Source: Thermaurantimonas aggregans | GTDB taxonomy: Bacteria > Bacteroidota > Bacteroidia > Flavobacteriales > Schleiferiaceae | Reading direction: 5' to 3' | Assembly: GCF_003851885.1 (NCBI RefSeq) | Contig: NZ_BHZE01000001.1 | Location: 62,001 to 126,000, forward strand | Length of the DNA: 64,000 nucleotides | Part shown: in pieces, positions 63,383-64,000 of the stretch | Layout of the letters: every line of letters starts with the position of its first letter | Numbering within the stretch: the stretch's first letter is position 1 | The notes under the pieces: generated by a model | What the model saw: the letters and a program-made list of their open reading frames with translations, nothing else | Told to the model about the DNA's origin: nothing | Databases searched by the model: none | Program-made: the position numbers and the translations under genes

Positions 63383-64000
63383 ATGTACACATTGCTTGTA
63401 AAGACTCTTTCTGGATTTGAACAGCTCCTTGTCGACGACATTCGCGAGTATGGTGGTGAGATACTTTCTGTGCAAAAAAGGTCAGTAATTTGTAAAGGAG
63501 ATCATCGATTGGTCGTAGATGTAAATGTGCGCTCGGGAGTTACTGTTTTTGTGTACATCTTATTGGAGAAATTTACAGCAGCATCTAAAGAACACTATGT
63601 GCGAAATGTGTCGAAAATTCCCTTTCAAAACTTTGTAAAAACACATCAAACATTTGCCGTTAAAAGCGATGTCTTTCAATGCCCTTGGATCGACAATTCG
63701 ATGTACGCTTCCCTTCTGTTAAAGGATGCCATAGCAGATGTACAGCGTAAAACGTCAGGCTCCAGGAGCAATGTAAATGTGGAAAATCCGGATGTAGAGT
63801 TTTATCAATACATCTACAGAGATTCTGTATCTATTTACATCAACACTTCCGGCCAACCATTGTACAAAAGAGGATATAAAACGCTTTCGGCCAAAGCTCC
63901 TGTTAACGAAGTATTGGCACACGGCATACTCAGGCTTAGCAAATACAATCAGAATACGCCATTTGTGAATCCCTTTTGCGGTTCAGGGACGTTCATTAGT
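63383..64000 (+). CDS. THUMP-domain class I SAM RNA methyltransferase, 3' partial (RlmL/Trm-like)
   Basis: An open frame of 206 codons from the ATG at 63383 to the window end, which cuts it. N-terminal YTLLVKTLSGFEQLLVDDI and the THUMP-like region (about residues 40-160, with DPDVEFYQYIYRDSVSIYIN-like strands) lead into the methyltransferase domain, recognised by the NPFCGSGTF motif at the very end, where SAM binds. Family members methylate 23S rRNA G2445 (RlmL/RlmK type) or tRNA; which one is not decidable from half a protein. Start follows the lipoprotein stop at once (TAAATG). Confidence 0.88.
   Translation, partial: MYTLLVKTLSGFEQLLVDDIREYGGEILSVQKRSVICKGDHRLVVDVNVRSGVTVFVYILLEKFTAASKEHYVRNVSKIPFQNFVKTHQTFAVKSDVFQCPWIDNSMYASLLLKDAIADVQRKTSGSRSNVNVENPDVEFYQYIYRDSVSIYINTSGQPLYKRGYKTLSAKAPVNEVLAHGILRLSKYNQNTPFVNPFCGSGTFIS

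Overview
The window reads as a chromosome segment of a gliding-type member of the Bacteroidota. Supporting signs are gldF and gldG, a Bcp/HtrA/DnaK set, DUF349 and DUF4340 proteins, a propeller-type LytS kinase, TTG/GTG starts, almost no Shine-Dalgarno sequences, and many copies of the Bacteroidota -7 promoter box TAnnTTTG a few to a few tens of bases before start codons. The DNA is AT-rich, most strongly at 14.5-17.4, 24-29, 53-55 and 59.4-62.1 kb. The genus cannot be told from the sequence. No rRNA, tRNA, CRISPR array, prophage or intact insertion sequence was seen.

Layout. 0-13.7 kb (+ strand): a 5'-truncated ABC exporter, a 7TM-HD phosphodiesterase (PgpH type), an ECF sigma factor with a membrane protein carrying a beta-barrel-like C-terminus, a DUF4340 protein, EtfB/EtfA, a bifunctional nuclease, a CNT nucleoside transporter, leucyl aminopeptidase and an ATP-grasp ligase. 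13.7-17.4 kb (- strand): a LytR/LytS-type two-component pair. 17.5-23.6 kb (+): glycyl-tRNA synthetase, then a Mn/Zn uptake operon (DtxR/MntR regulator, binding lipoprotein, ATPase, two permeases, the first fused to its own DtxR-like domain). 23.6-32.0 kb (-): a tightly packed six-gene operon made of an E1/ThiF-nitroreductase fusion, a GNAT-fold acyltransferase-like protein, a 7TM-DISM histidine kinase, a REC-histidine kinase, a membrane histidine kinase and an OmpR-type regulator. It is faced by a divergent stand-alone receiver protein (32.3 kb). This cluster looks like a signal synthesis and sensing system and is the best candidate here for something undescribed.

32.8-53 kb: mostly housekeeping genes. 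These are a Spy-like protein, PrmA, a 1469-residue secreted protein of unknown function, a DUF3108 protein, the DUF349/aroE/DUF368 operon, a TPR protein, TrkH, an aldehyde dehydrogenase, HtrA, Bcp and DnaK. 53-55.1 kb is very AT-rich and nearly empty, with one lipoprotein. 55.1-59.4 kb holds gldF, gldG, a divergent SDR protein and NrnA. 59.4-62.1 kb is an accessory islet with two orphan genes and a decayed Fic gene carrying several lesions. 62.1-64 kb holds a fructosamine kinase family protein, a small lipoprotein and the start of a THUMP-domain RNA methyltransferase that runs off the window.

How they work together: envelope and stress functions (sigma factor, HtrA, Spy-like, DnaK, Bcp), metal homeostasis under a DtxR regulator, electron transfer through Etf, gliding transporter subunits, and three separate two-component systems, one of them coupled to small-molecule-modifying enzymes.
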